The notes: generated from the letters alone by a model not told the origin. A DNA stretch of 64,000 nt from Roseomonas elaeocarpi (GCF_042433915.1 NZ_JBHLUN010000010.1:124001-188000), one strand, 5' to 3'; positions 17,395 through 28,414 are shown, numbered from the stretch's first letter. Numbers and translations: made by a program.

Positions 17395-18669
17395 TCACCG
17401 GGCGCTATCGTCCGTAACCCTGCGTCGCAATTCGGCGCGGCATGCCTCGGCATCGGCGGTGCAGCCGCCGGCCAGCCACCAGGCCCGGACCTCCCCCAGC
17501 AGCCGGCCCAGCGCGGGCCCGGGCCTGACCCCGGCCGCCACGGCGTCGCGTCCCAGCAAGGGAAAGACGGGAAAGGGCGTCGCCGCGATCCTGGCCCGCA
17601 GCGCCGAGGCGTCGTGCCCCTCCCGCGCTTGTGTCAGCCAGGCTTCCCCCACCGGCAGCAGCGGGTCCCCTCGGGTGACCAGCCAGCGCCGGAACGCCGC
17701 GTCGTCGAGGAGGCCGGGGCTGCCGCCGAAATCCTCGCGCCGGATCAGCTTCTCCAGCGCCTCGAGGTTGCTCCGTTCCTCGTTCGAGAAGCGCAGACGG
17801 TCCGCGATCTCCCGGCCAGTCCCCTGTGCGGCGCCCCCGGCATCGCCGCGCGGCAGCAGCGCCGCCAGCCGCAGCACCGGGTCCGCCGGCATCCCCGCCG
17901 CGATCGCCCGCCCCAGCCCCGGCAGCAGCGCCGGGTCGGCTTCCGGCAGCACCGCGCGCAGCACGCCCGTTTCCGCCATCAGCTGCAGCGCCCCGGTCGG
18001 GTCGGGTGCGGCCAGCAGCCGCTTGAGCTCGCTCCACACGCGCTCGGCCGACAGGCGGTGGAGTTCCCCCGCCGCGTCCCGGATGGCGGCCAGCGCCCCG
18101 GGGTCGGGCGTGCCGGTGCCGTAGCGCGCCTGGAAGCGGAAGAAGCGCAGCGCCCGCAGGTAGTCCTCGCGCAGTCGCTGCCGCGGCTCGCCCACGAAGC
18201 GCACCACCCCGGCCGCGAGATCGGCGCGGCCGCCGAACCAGTCCCACAGGCGCCCCTCGGCGTCGAGCGACATGGCGTTGATCGTGAAGTCCCGGCGCGC
18301 CGCGTCCTCGCGCCAGCTGGTGGTCCATTCCACCTCGGCATGGCGGCCGTCGGTGGCGACGTCGCGGCGCAGGCTGGTGACCTCCACCGGCTCACCGGTC
18401 AGGATCGCGGTGACGGTGCCGTGCGCCAGCCCGGTTTCCACGACCTTCAGCCCCGCCGCCCGCAACAGCCGCACGGCTTCCTCGGGCGGCAGGGGCACGC
18501 CCACGTCGATGTCGGCGATCGGGCGCCCGGCCAGCGCGTCGCGCACGCAGCCCCCCACGGCGCGGCTGTTCGGCAGGGCGCGCAGCACCGCCCGGCCCGC
18601 GCCGGACATCAGCGGCGCCGGCACCGCGACCTGCCCGTGCGGGCCGTCCTCGTGGTCGAACTCAGCCAC
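17395..18669 (-). CDS. cca: CCA tRNA nucleotidyltransferase
   Basis: The protein (424 aa) adds or repairs the 3'-CCA of tRNAs. It shows the class II nucleotidyltransferase head domain: RAVGGCVRDALAGRPIADIDVGVPLPPEE (GG and DxD metal motif), then RRDFTINAMSLD and the DYLRALRFFRFQARYG neck motif, followed by the RNA-binding tail. No HD phosphohydrolase domain is visible, as usual for the alphaproteobacterial form. The start is a GTG at 18669 that overlaps the stop of the upstream Nudix gene (GTGGCTGA), so translation is coupled. The pairing of a CoA-type Nudix gene with cca is common in alphaproteobacteria. Confidence 0.92.
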   Translation of the reverse strand: MAEFDHEDGPHGQVAVPAPLMSGAGRAVLRALPNSRAVGGCVRDALAGRPIADIDVGVPLPPEEAVRLLRAAGLKVVETGLAHGTVTAILTGEPVEVTSLRRDVATDGRHAEVEWTTSWREDAARRDFTINAMSLDAEGRLWDWFGGRADLAAGVVRFVGEPRQRLREDYLRALRFFRFQARYGTGTPDPGALAAIRDAAGELHRLSAERVWSELKRLLAAPDPTGALQLMAETGVLRAVLPEADPALLPGLGRAIAAGMPADPVLRLAALLPRGDAGGAAQGTGREIADRLRFSNEERSNLEALEKLIRREDFGGSPGLLDDAAFRRWLVTRGDPLLPVGEAWLTQAREGHDASALRARIAATPFPVFPLLGRDAVAAGVRPGPALGRLLGEVRAWWLAGGCTADAEACRAELRRRVTDDSAR

Positions 18670-19288
18670 GCAGCACCAGCGACAGCTGCCGCAGGATCTC
18701 CGCCGTGGCGCCCCAGACCAAGTGCCGCTCGTGCGGCCAGACCCAGAAGGACTTTCCGGCCCACAGGTCGTCGCGCCGCACCGGCTGCGCCGGGTCGAGC
18801 AGGGTGGACACAGGATAGCGAAAGATCTCGGCCACCTCGCCCGGGTCGGGCGTCAGGGTGAAGGGCGGATGCAGGATCGCCACCACGGGGGTGATGTGGA
18901 AGCCGGTGCCGGTGGCGCGGCCCGGCAGGCGGCCGATCACCTCCGGCAGGCGCGGGTCGAGCCCGATCTCCTCGGCCGCCTCGCGCAGGGCCGCGGCCTC
19001 CGGCGTTTCCCCGGCCTCGATGCTGCCGCCCGGCAGCGCCACCTGCCCGGCATGGGCGGACAGCCGAGCGGCGCGCAGCGTCAGCAGCACCGAGCATCCC
19101 CGCTCCGGCGCTTCCTCCGCGCCGGCCTCGCCCCCGATCACCGGCTGCCGGTTCCGCTCGCCCGGCGGTGCCTCGCCCGCCACGATCGCCACCAGCACGG
19201 CGGCGCGGCGCAGCCCGGCGGACGCGGCCTCCACGCCGGCATGCGCCGGCAGGAGGCCACGCCGCAGGCGCGCCGTGATCCCGGCCAT
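18662..19288 (-). CDS. Nudix hydrolase, CoA pyrophosphatase type
   Basis: A complete Nudix box is present, GSIEAGETPEAAALREAAEEIGL, matching Gx5Ex7REUxEExGU. Immediately before it is LRAARLSAHAGQVALPGG, the UPF0035/CoA signature that distinguishes CoA-diphosphatases (NudL/NUDT7 group). The enzyme should split CoA or its oxidised forms into 4'-phosphopantetheine and 3',5'-ADP with Mg2+/Mn2+. The ATG at 19288 gives 208 aa. It overlaps the start of cca by 8 nt and likely forms an operon with it. Confidence 0.88.
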   Translation of the reverse strand: MAGITARLRRGLLPAHAGVEAASAGLRRAAVLVAIVAGEAPPGERNRQPVIGGEAGAEEAPERGCSVLLTLRAARLSAHAGQVALPGGSIEAGETPEAAALREAAEEIGLDPRLPEVIGRLPGRATGTGFHITPVVAILHPPFTLTPDPGEVAEIFRYPVSTLLDPAQPVRRDDLWAGKSFWVWPHERHLVWGATAEILRQLSLVLRG

Positions 19289-19535
19289 GCTCGAAACGGT
19301 AGCCGGTGCCGCTATGGAGGGAAGCGGGGCAAGGGAGCGGCCCGTCGGTTCCGGGCTCGAGGTTTCCGGGGTCAGGCTCCCCAAGCTCGCGGTGTCGGCG
19401 CTGCCGCCGGCCTCACCCGCATCCCCGGCATCGTCGCGTCCCCGGCCGGCATCCCGCGCGGCCTCCAGCGGCTGCCACCTGGCGCCGGCCTCTTCCCCGT
19501 CGCCCCCGGACCCACCGCGCTCAGGCCCGTCGCCC

Positions 19536-20174
19536 TCAGGCGGAAAGGTCGTCCTCGTCGTCCCAGTCCTCTTCCGTCAACTCATCCGGGACCGGCTCAC
19601 CGATCGGGAAGAACACGCCCTGGCTCCAAACGCCCAGGACCTCGCGCCCCTCGATCACCTCGGCCTCCGACAGCGCCACCAGCTCGTAGAACACCGCCCG
19701 GCTGATCCGCGCTTCCAGTCCCGGCCGCACCAGCACGTAGGGGCTGGGCTCGCCGGTCAGGGGGTCGGTTTCCACCCGGATCGGGTTGCCGATCCCCGCG
19801 GTGACCACCTCGTCGAGGTTGGTGCGGAAGGTCAGGCACTGCTCCTTGCCGCCACCATGATCACAATTGCAATGGCGCCAGCACAGCTCCACCGCCACGA
19901 AGGGGGCGTCGTCCACCTCGATCCGCCCGCGCTCGGCCGGCGTTTCCAGCACGTAGCTGCCGTCCGGTTCGCGGTGCAGAACGCTGGAAAACAGGCAAAC
20001 CAGCTCCTTCCGCCGGATCGGCGAGCCCTGGTAGTACCAGGTTCCGTCACGACCGATCCGCATGTCGAAGGCGCCGCAGTCGCGCTTACGAAACGTCACT
20101 GGCGCCAGGGGCGGGAGTGGCGGTAGCGGTTTCGTTGTTTCCTCGCGGGTCGCTAGGGTCATAGGCTGGTCCAT
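19536..20174 (-). CDS. DUF1285 domain-containing protein
   Basis: The about 212-aa protein has the DUF1285 pattern: CGAFDMRIGRDGTWYYQGSPIRRKELVCLFSSVLHREPDGSYVLETP, then RIEVDDAPFVAVEL and a C-terminal acidic tail. The family is conserved in alpha- and gammaproteobacteria and its role is unknown. Unusually it has a CHCNCDHGGG-type cluster (RHCNCDHGGGKEQ) in the middle, three His/Cys residues that could bind metal; I do not know whether this is general for the family. Start is either ATG 20174 or ATG 20162; neither has a clear RBS. It is divergent from moxR, 82 nt away. A 247-nt gap without a gene follows its stop. Confidence 0.8.
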   Translation of the reverse strand: MDQPMTLATREETTKPLPPLPPLAPVTFRKRDCGAFDMRIGRDGTWYYQGSPIRRKELVCLFSSVLHREPDGSYVLETPAERGRIEVDDAPFVAVELCWRHCNCDHGGGKEQCLTFRTNLDEVVTAGIGNPIRVETDPLTGEPSPYVLVRPGLEARISRAVFYELVALSEAEVIEGREVLGVWSQGVFFPIGEPVPDELTEEDWDDEDDLSA

Positions 20175-20256
20175 GCCGTGACGAGAACCGAACGGACGCC
20201 GGCCTGGCCCGCTCCTTGGGCCACCCGACCCCCGGCATATAGGGAGCCTGCAAGGC

Positions 20257-21292
<1,036 letters not shown>

Positions 21293-21300
<8 letters not shown>

Positions 21301-22375
21301 ACCCTCCCGCCCTGCCCGCTTCCGGTTCTTCGGCACCGCCCCAGCCCAGGCTGCGCCCGGCGGCCCGGCCGCACCGGGCGCCGGGACGGGAGGAACAACG
21401 GCCGGCACCCTTTTTTCCGGCGCGGCGTCGCGCGGCCATCCCGCGACCTCCACGGCCCCGCAAACCCGCTTCCCCTCCCGCACCGGCGGCCCCGTGGCCG
21501 GCAACCCGGCCGAGAGCGCCGCGCGGGCCCGTGCGGCAGCGGGCGCCCTGCCGCCGCTGCTGGTGGCGGCCGAGCGCGTGGCCGCCACGGTGATGACCGG
21601 CGTCCATGGCCGCAGGCGGGCGGGCACCGGCGACGCCTTCTGGCAATTCCGCCCCTTCGTGACCGGCGACGCCGCGGCCCGCATCGACTGGCGACAGAGC
21701 GGCAAGACCGACCGCCTGTTCATCCGTGAGCGCGAATGGGAAGCGGCGCAGACCGTGGGCCTGTGGCGCGCGGCCGACGAGGGCATGCGCTGGAGCGGCG
21801 GCCGCGACCGTCCCACCAAGCTCGACCGGGCCGAGCTGCTGCTGCTTGCCCTGGCCTCGCTGCTGCTGCGCGGTGGGGAGCGCCTGCGCCTGTTCGGCGA
21901 GGACCGCGCCCTGGCCGGCCGCCCGGCCCTGGCCACCCTGGCCGAAGCGCTGCCGCGCAACGCCGCCCCGCCGGCCGAGGCGCGCCTGGGCCGACACAGC
22001 CGCGCCGTGCTGTTCGGCGACTTCCTCCAGCCCCTGGCGGAAACCCGCGCCGCCGTATCCGCCCTCGCGGCCCAGGGCGTCACCGGCCACCTCGTGCAGA
22101 TCCTCGATCCGGCCGAGGAAACCCTGCCCTTCACCGGGCGCGTGCGCTTCGAGCCGCTCGGCCTCAGCGGCGGCGGCGAGCCCGCGCTGGTGCCGCGCGT
22201 GGAAACCGTGCGTGCGCTGTATGCCGAGCGCCTGGCCGCCCATCGCGACGGCCTCGCCGCAATCGCCGCCGCCTCGGGCTGGCGGCTGCTGCACCATCGC
22301 ACCGACCATGCGCCCGCCACGGCGCTGCTGGCGCTGTGGCAGGCGTTGTCCCCCGCCCGCGGAGGCCGCGCGTGA
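21293..22375 (+). CDS. DUF58 domain-containing protein
   Basis: DUF58 proteins are vWA-like partners of MoxR ATPases. The signature GTGDAFWQFRPFVTGDAAARIDWRQSGKTDRLFIREREWEAAQTVGLW is the family core (residues about 110-160), and a vWA-like fold follows. The start is probably the TTG at 21293 that overlaps the moxR stop (attggctga); another TTG at 21272 is possible, and the first 70 residues are a low-complexity Pro/Ala/Gly stretch that may not all be translated. Its stop overlaps the GTG of the next gene. The MoxR-DUF58 pair is a very common operon core. Confidence 0.85.
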
Positions 22376-25170
22376 GCCTCGGGCCCATCCTGTTCGCCGC
22401 ACCCTGGCTGCTGGTGGCGCTGGCGGCGCTGCCGGCGTTGTGGTGGCTGCTGCGCGTCACTCCGCCCTCGCCCCGCCGGCAAAGCTTTCCGCCCGCCCGC
22501 CTGTTGCGCGACCTGCCGGTGCTGGAAGAAACCCCGGCCCGCACGCCCTGGTGGCTGCTGCTGCTGCGCCTCGCCGCCGCGGCGCTGATCGTGCTGGGGC
22601 TCGCCCGGCCGATCTGGGATGCCAGCGCCGGCACGGGCGGCAGCGGCCCGCTGTTGATCGCGATCGACAATGGCTGGAGCAGCGCGGCCGACTGGCCCGA
22701 CCGCTTGGCCACCGCCCGCGCCGCGCTGGACGCCGCCGCGCGCGAGGACCGCGCCGTGGCGCTGCTCGCCACCGCGCGCGGCGCCGATGACAGCGCGCCC
22801 GCCCCGACCCCGCCGCTGCCGGCGCGCGAGGCCGCGACGCGGCTGGCGGCGCTGCGCCCCCTGCCCTGGGCGCCCGACCGCCTCGCCGCGGCCGAGGCGA
22901 TCCCCGCCTGGCGGGAGCGGTTCGGCCGCGCCACCACCCTGTTCGTGACCGACAACCTCCAGCACCAGCCGGGCGACGGGCGCTTCGCCGAGGCACTGGC
23001 CGGGCTCGGCCCCCTCACCGTCGCGCGACGCGACGGTGGCGCGCCGCCCCGCATCCTGCAGCCGCCGCGCGCGGAAGCGGACCGGCTGCGCATCTCCCTC
23101 CGCCAGGCGCCGGGTGCCGCCACCGAGACGGGCGTGCTGGCGCGCACGGGCGATGGCCGCACCCTGGCCCGCGTCGCCGTGCCGGTGGCCGCCGGCGTCG
23201 CCAGCGGCGAGGCCGCGCTGGAACTGCCGCTGGAGGTGCGCGAGCAGGTGACCCGCCTCGACCTCGAGGGCGACACCGGCGCCGCCGGCACGGTGCTGCT
23301 CGACGACCGCTTCCGCCGCCGCCCGGTGGGGCTGCTGGCCGGTGCCGGCGATGCCGACACGCCGCTGACCGGCGCGCTCTACTACGTGTCCCGCGCGCTG
23401 GCGCCCTTCGCGGAGCTGCGCCGCGGTTCGCTCGATCAGCTGCTGTCGCGCAAGCTCGCGGTGCTGGTGCTGGCCGACGTGCCGCTCACCGAGGCACACG
23501 ACGTGGCAGCGGTGACGCGCTTCGTGGAGGAAGGTGGACTGCTGCTGCGCTTCGCCGGCCCCCGCATGGCGGAACACCCCGACACGCTGCTGCCGGTGAC
23601 GCTGCGCGCGGGCGAGCGGCAGCTGGGCGGCGCGTTGAGCTGGGAAAAGCCGCAGGCGCTGGCCCCCTTCCGCGACGGCTCGCCCTTCGCCGGCCTCGTT
23701 GTGCCGCCCGAGGTTACGGTCACCACCCAGGTCCTGGCCGAGCCCGAGCCGCGGCTGGCCGAGCGCACCTGGGCCACGCTGGCCGACGGCACGCCGATCA
23801 TCACCGCCGCCGGGCGCGGCGCGGGCCGCATCGTGCTGGTGCACACCACCGCCAATGCCGACTGGTCGGAACTGCCGCTCTCGGGCCTTTTCGTGGAGAT
23901 CCTGCGCCGCACCGTGTCGCTGTCGGGCGGCGTGGCCGGCGCCGATGGCGAAGCACGCCTCGCCCCGATCGAGACCATGGACGGCTTCGGTCATCTCGGC
24001 AGCCCGCCGCCCACCGCGGCAGCGATCACGGCGCGCGAGCTCGACGACACCGTGCCCGGCCCGCGCCACCCGCCCGGCTGGTACGGCACGCCCGGCGAGG
24101 GTGGCGAGCGGCGCGCCCTGAACCTGTCGCCGCACCTGCCCGACCCGGTGCTCTCGCCCGCCCCGCCCGTGGGCGCGCGGCTCGCCGCGGTGGGCGGCGT
24201 GCCGGCGGAGCGCGAGTTCGGACCCTGGCTGCTGGCCGCGGCGCTGGTGCTGCTGGCGCTCGACCTCGCGCTGTCGCTGCGGCAGCGCGGGTTGCTGCGC
24301 AGGGCGACGGGGGCCGCGGCGGCGGTGCTGCTGATGCTGGCGCTGCCCGGCGCCATCGGCACCGCCCGGGCACAGGTTCAACAAACGCAAGCCCAACAGG
24401 CGCCGGTGCAGCAGGCCCAGGTGCAGCAGACCCAGGGCCGCCAGGCGGGCAGCGCGCCGCTGGGTGCCGAGGATGCGGCTCTGGCCACCCGCCTCGCCTA
24501 CGTGGTGACCGGTGACCCGGAGGCCGACGAGGTGTCGCGCGCCGGGCTCAGCGGCTTGTCGGACTACGTCAACCGCCGCACCGCCGCCACCCTGGCCGAG
24601 CCCGTGGCGGTGCGGCCCGGGCAGGACGACCTGTCCTTCTATCCCCTGCTCTACTGGCCCGTGCTGCCCGAGGCCGCGGCGCTGGATGCCCCCACGGCCG
24701 AGGCGGTGAACGGCTTCATGCGCAACGGCGGCGTCATCCTGTTCGACACGCGCGACGCCGGCACCGGCGAGGGCACCGCCCCCGGCGCCGATGCCGCGCT
24801 GCGCCGGGTGACGCGCGACCTCGCCATCCCGCCGCTGACCGCCATTCCCGAGGATCACGTGCTGCGCCGGTCCTTCTACCTCCTCAGCGACATGCCCGGC
24901 CGCTGGGCCGGCGGCACCGTCTGGGTGGCGCGCGACGTGGACCGCGCCAATGACAGCGTCAGCCCGGCGATCCTGGGCGGTGCCGACTGGGCCGCGGCCT
25001 GGGCCACTGACGCGCGCGGCGGCAACCCCTATGCCACCGTGCCGGGCGGCGCGCGGCAGCGGACGCTTGCCTACCGCTTCGGCGTCAACCTCGTGATCTA
25101 CGCGCTGACCGGCAACTACAAGGGCGACCAGGTCCACGTCCCGGCCATCCTGGAGCGGCTGGGGCAATGA
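22372..25170 (+). CDS. BatA-type membrane protein with C-terminal DUF4159 domain
   Basis: This 932-aa protein starts at a GTG overlapping the DUF58 stop by 4 nt. Its N-terminus is the BatA pattern: FAAPWLLVALAALPALWWLLRVTPPSPRRQSFPPARLL, then a second helix (WWLLLLRLAAAALIVLGLARPIW) and a vWA-like part (LLIAIDNGWSSAADW). A middle region contains a GATase-like fold, two further helices lie near residues 622-660, and a DUF4159 domain fills residues about 700-930 (PLLYWPVLPEAAALDAP, GGVILFDTRDAGTG). A Gln-rich pentapeptide repeat links the last helix to DUF4159. With MoxR and DUF58 it probably forms a membrane-anchored chaperone complex of unknown client. Confidence 0.85.
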   Translation: MSLGPILFAAPWLLVALAALPALWWLLRVTPPSPRRQSFPPARLLRDLPVLEETPARTPWWLLLLRLAAAALIVLGLARPIWDASAGTGGSGPLLIAIDNGWSSAADWPDRLATARAALDAAAREDRAVALLATARGADDSAPAPTPPLPAREAATRLAALRPLPWAPDRLAAAEAIPAWRERFGRATTLFVTDNLQHQPGDGRFAEALAGLGPLTVARRDGGAPPRILQPPRAEADRLRISLRQAPGAATETGVLARTGDGRTLARVAVPVAAGVASGEAALELPLEVREQVTRLDLEGDTGAAGTVLLDDRFRRRPVGLLAGAGDADTPLTGALYYVSRALAPFAELRRGSLDQLLSRKLAVLVLADVPLTEAHDVAAVTRFVEEGGLLLRFAGPRMAEHPDTLLPVTLRAGERQLGGALSWEKPQALAPFRDGSPFAGLVVPPEVTVTTQVLAEPEPRLAERTWATLADGTPIITAAGRGAGRIVLVHTTANADWSELPLSGLFVEILRRTVSLSGGVAGADGEARLAPIETMDGFGHLGSPPPTAAAITARELDDTVPGPRHPPGWYGTPGEGGERRALNLSPHLPDPVLSPAPPVGARLAAVGGVPAEREFGPWLLAAALVLLALDLALSLRQRGLLRRATGAAAAVLLMLALPGAIGTARAQVQQTQAQQAPVQQAQVQQTQGRQAGSAPLGAEDAALATRLAYVVTGDPEADEVSRAGLSGLSDYVNRRTAATLAEPVAVRPGQDDLSFYPLLYWPVLPEAAALDAPTAEAVNGFMRNGGVILFDTRDAGTGEGTAPGADAALRRVTRDLAIPPLTAIPEDHVLRRSFYLLSDMPGRWAGGTVWVARDVDRANDSVSPAILGGADWAAAWATDARGGNPYATVPGGARQRTLAYRFGVNLVIYALTGNYKGDQVHVPAILERLGQ
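24373..24447 (+). repeat. 15-nt in-frame repeat encoding a Gln-rich linker
   Basis: Five 15-nt units encode QVQQT, QAQQA, PVQQA, QVQQT and QGRQA at the junction between the last membrane helix and the DUF4159 domain. Confidence 0.8.
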
Positions 25171-27260
25171 ACCGCACCCTGTCCTCGGTCGATTTCGCCC
25201 CGCTGCTGCCCTCCTGGCTGCTGGTGGCGTTGGCGGTGCTGGCGCTGGCGGTGCTGGGCGTCGCGCTGTGGCGGCGGGCGCGCGGCGTTTGGTGGCGCGC
25301 GCTGGCCTTCCTGCTGATCGGCGGCGCGCTGCTCAACCCACGCTGGGTCGAGGAAACGCGGGCGCTGCGCCCCGGCATCGCGCTGGTGCTGCTCGACCGC
25401 AGCGACAGCGCCCGCCTCGGCACGCGCGAACGGCAGATGGAGGCGGCGCGCGAGGCCGTGGAAGCCCGTCTCGGCCGTATCCCCGACCTCGAGGTCCGCA
25501 CCGCCACGGTGGAGGAAGGCGGCAACCGCGGCACCCGCCTGTACGCCGCGCTGGAACGCGCCCTGGCCGAGATCCCGCGCGCGCGGCTGGCCGGCGTGAT
25601 CGCGATCACCGACGGGCAGGCGCACGACATCCCCGCCAATCCTGGCATCGGTGCGCCCTTCCATGCCCTGCTGCCCGGCCGCCCCGGCGAGATGGACCGC
25701 CGTTTGCGGGTGATCGAGGCGCCGGGCTTCGGCATCGTCGGCCGTTCGGTGGAGATCCGCGTCGCCGTCGACGATCTCGGCGCCCCCGCCGGCACGCCGG
25801 TGCCCCTGACGATCCGCCGCGACGGCGCGGCACCACGCACCGAGAGCGTTCCCGCCGGCCAGGAACACCGCATCACCGTGCCGATCGAGCGCGGCGGCCC
25901 CACGGTGGTGGAGATCAGCGCCGCCGAGCGCCCGGGCGAGGTGTCCACCGTCAACAACCGCGCCGTGGTCACCATCAACGGCGTGCGCGACCGCCTGCGC
26001 GTGCTGCTCGTGTCCGGGGAGCCGCACGCGGGCGAGCGCACCTGGCGCCGCCTCCTCAAGGCCGACCCGAACGTCGACCTCGTCCACTTCACCATCCTTC
26101 GCCCGCCCGAGAAGGACGACATGACGCCGCTGAACGAGCTGGCGCTGATCGCCTTTCCGGTGCGCGAGCTGTTCCAGCAGAAGCTGCGCGAGTTCGACCT
26201 GATCGTCTTCGACCGCTTCTCCAACCGCGGCTTCCTGCCGCCGCAGTACCTGCGCAACATCGCCGACTACGTGCGTGGCGGGGGGGCGCTGCTGCTTTCG
26301 GTGGGGCCGGAGTTCACCGGCCCCGCCAGCCTGGCGCTGACGCCGCTGGGACAGGTGCTGCCGGTGGATGCCGACACCGGGCGCAACGGCGAGGTCGACA
26401 CCCCCTTCCGCCCGCACGTCACCGAGGCCGGCCAGCGCCACCCCGTCACCGAGGGCCTGCCCGGCGCCAACACCACCTCCGCCACGGGCGACACCCCGGA
26501 GCGCTGGGGCCGCTGGTATCGCTACCTGCGGGCCCAGCCGCGCTCCGGCACGGTGGTGATGGACGCGCCCGGCGGCGCGCCGCTGATGGTGCTCGACCGC
26601 GTGGGCCAGGGCCGCGTGGCACTGATCCTGAGCGACCACATCTGGCTCTGGGCGCGGGGCCACGACGGCGGCGGGCCGCAGGCGGAGCTGCTGCGCCGCG
26701 TCGCCCACTGGTCGATGAAGGAGCCGGAGCTGGAGGAGGAAGACCTCACCGCCACGATCCTCGACGGCCACCTGACCGTCACGCGCCGCAGCGTGGAACC
26801 CACCCCCCCGCCCCCCATCACCGTCACCGCCCCCGACGGCACCACGGCCCGGGGGGAGGCGAAGCCCGCCGGCGGCGGCCGCGCCACGGTGGAGATGGCC
26901 GCGACCCAGCCCGGCGTGTGGCAGGCCACCGACGGCACCCGCACCGCCTACGCCGCCGCCGCCGCCAGCAACCCGCCCGAGATCGCCGACCTGCGCGCCG
27001 ACCCGGCGCCGCTGCAGCCGCTGCTGGCCGCCACCGGCGGCGTGGCGCGCTGGCTGGGCACGGCCGAGGCGCCGCAGATCCCCGAGATCCGCCGCGTCGA
27101 GGCCGGGCGCGATGCCGCCGGCGCCGGCTGGATCGGGCTGCGGCGCAACGAGGACGGCACCGTCACCGGCCTGTCCGCCACCACGCTGCTGCCGCCCTGG
27201 CTGGCGCTCTGCCTCCTGCTCGGCGTGGCGGTGCTGGCCTGGCGGCGCGAGGGAGCGTGA
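25167..27260 (+). CDS. Membrane protein with vWA- and glutamine-amidotransferase-like regions
   Basis: The 697-aa product starts in an ATGA overlap with the gene before. Two helices lie at residues about 10-55 (LLPSWLLVALAVLALAVLGVAL and WWRALAFLLIGGALL), followed by a vWA-like segment with a DRSDSA motif resembling a MIDAS loop, a CARDB-like beta region (RRLRVIEAPGFGIVGRSVEIRVAVDD), a class I GATase-like Rossmann part (RVLLVSGEPHAGERTWRRLL, ELIVFDRFSNRGFLPP-type) without an obvious catalytic Cys, and a final helix (LPPWLALCLLLGVAVLAW). It is the last gene of the MoxR operon. Family members are annotated only as glutamine amidotransferase-like; enzymatic activity is doubtful. Confidence 0.82.
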   Translation: MNRTLSSVDFAPLLPSWLLVALAVLALAVLGVALWRRARGVWWRALAFLLIGGALLNPRWVEETRALRPGIALVLLDRSDSARLGTRERQMEAAREAVEARLGRIPDLEVRTATVEEGGNRGTRLYAALERALAEIPRARLAGVIAITDGQAHDIPANPGIGAPFHALLPGRPGEMDRRLRVIEAPGFGIVGRSVEIRVAVDDLGAPAGTPVPLTIRRDGAAPRTESVPAGQEHRITVPIERGGPTVVEISAAERPGEVSTVNNRAVVTINGVRDRLRVLLVSGEPHAGERTWRRLLKADPNVDLVHFTILRPPEKDDMTPLNELALIAFPVRELFQQKLREFDLIVFDRFSNRGFLPPQYLRNIADYVRGGGALLLSVGPEFTGPASLALTPLGQVLPVDADTGRNGEVDTPFRPHVTEAGQRHPVTEGLPGANTTSATGDTPERWGRWYRYLRAQPRSGTVVMDAPGGAPLMVLDRVGQGRVALILSDHIWLWARGHDGGGPQAELLRRVAHWSMKEPELEEEDLTATILDGHLTVTRRSVEPTPPPPITVTAPDGTTARGEAKPAGGGRATVEMAATQPGVWQATDGTRTAYAAAAASNPPEIADLRADPAPLQPLLAATGGVARWLGTAEAPQIPEIRRVEAGRDAAGAGWIGLRRNEDGTVTGLSATTLLPPWLALCLLLGVAVLAWRREGA

Positions 27261-27311
27261 TCGCGCCGCCCTCTTTTCCCGTCCCGCCCGTGTCGCCACC
27301 TGAGGGGTGCC

Positions 27312-27680
27312 ATGCGACGCCTCCTCCTTGCCCTTCCCTTCCTGCTGGCCGCCTGCGCCCAGGGGCCGACGCTGGCACAGCGTCTCACCCCGCTGGTCGG
27401 GCAGAGCGAGGGCACGCTGGTGGCGCAGCTCGGCGTGCCGGTGCGAACCTACGAGGCCGACGGGCGCAAGTTCCTGGAGTTCCAGAGCACCTCGCTCGTG
27501 TCGCTGCCGGGTGACCCGTATTTCGGCGCGGGCTTCGGCCCCGGCTTCTACCGGGGCGGCTTCGGCGGCGGCTACTGGGGCAGCCCGACGACCTACGCCA
27601 ACGTCGTCTGCTCCATGACCTTCGCGCTCCAGAACGACCGGGTACAGAGCTTCAGCTATCGCGGCTCGGGCTGCGCCTGA
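27312..27680 (+). CDS. Small outer-membrane lipoprotein, unknown function
   Basis: The 122-aa product has a lipoprotein signal MRRLLLALPFLLAACAQ with a lipobox LAAC, so Cys15 should be lipidated. The mature part begins with an SmpA/OmlA-like motif (LVGQSEGTLVAQLGVPVRTYEADGRKFLEFQ), common in small envelope lipoproteins, followed by a Gly/Tyr/Phe-rich loop (GAGFGPGFYRGGFGGGYWG) and a Cys-containing end. GAGGGG lies 5 nt before the ATG. It follows the MoxR operon by 51 nt and may be part of it. Confidence 0.8.
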   Translation: MRRLLLALPFLLAACAQGPTLAQRLTPLVGQSEGTLVAQLGVPVRTYEADGRKFLEFQSTSLVSLPGDPYFGAGFGPGFYRGGFGGGYWGSPTTYANVVCSMTFALQNDRVQSFSYRGSGCA

Positions 27681-27760
27681 CCGGCCGTCGCGGCGGGGTG
27701 TTTTCACAGTCGCGCAATCCCCGCTGGAACCGCGGCGGCGCTGAGGCTAGACAGTGCGCC

Positions 27761-28414
27761 ATGCGCCGTCTGCTCCTCGCCAGCCTGGTTACCGTGCTCC
27801 TCGTGCCCGCCGTGGCGGCGCAGGCCCAGATGAGCCGCATGCGCGGTCCGATCACGCCGGGCGAGGCGGGCGTCGCGCCCAAGTCCGCCGAGCCGCCGCC
27901 GCTGCCCGGCCTGCGTGAGCAGCGGCCCGGTGCCATCCCAAGCGATACCCCCACCGCCAGCCTGTCGCCCAACGACGCCCTGTTCGACGCCATCAACCGC
28001 GGCGACATGGCAGCCGCCAAGGATGCGATGTCGCGCGGCGCAGACCTCGAGTCGCGCAACGTCCTGGGCCTGTCGCCAATCGACTCCGCGGTGGACCAGG
28101 GGCGCAACGACATCGCCTTCTACCTGCTCTCGGCCCGCGGCACCCGCCCCAACCTGCAGCCGGCCCCGGGCCGCGCCGACGCGGCGACCGGCGCCGCTGC
28201 CGCGACACCGCTCACGCCCGCGCAGCGCCGCGCCGCCGATGCCGAGCGCCGCCGCGCGCAACAGGCGGAACGGGCCGCCGCCCGCACCCAGCCGGTGCGC
28301 GAGGTCACGCGCCCGCGCAACAGCCTGGAACAGTCCGCCGCCCGCGCCCCCGCCGGCGGTGGCGGCACGCCGCGCCCGAGCGCGGGCTTCCTGGGCTTCG
28401 ACGCCGGCGGCTGA
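27761..28414 (+). CDS. Secreted ankyrin-repeat protein
   Basis: The 217-aa protein starts at ATG 27761 with an export signal (MRRLLLASLVTVLLVPAVAAQAQ). Residues about 70-120 hold one to two ankyrin units: NDALFDAINRGDMAAAKDAMSRGADLESRNVLGLSPIDSAVDQGRNDIAFYLL. The rest is Ala/Arg/Pro-rich and probably disordered. Short periplasmic ankyrin proteins are often partners of envelope enzymes; no specific partner is evident here. A GAAA-capped hairpin follows. Confidence 0.82.
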   Translation: MRRLLLASLVTVLLVPAVAAQAQMSRMRGPITPGEAGVAPKSAEPPPLPGLREQRPGAIPSDTPTASLSPNDALFDAINRGDMAAAKDAMSRGADLESRNVLGLSPIDSAVDQGRNDIAFYLLSARGTRPNLQPAPGRADAATGAAAATPLTPAQRRAADAERRRAQQAERAAARTQPVREVTRPRNSLEQSAARAPAGGGGTPRPSAGFLGFDAGG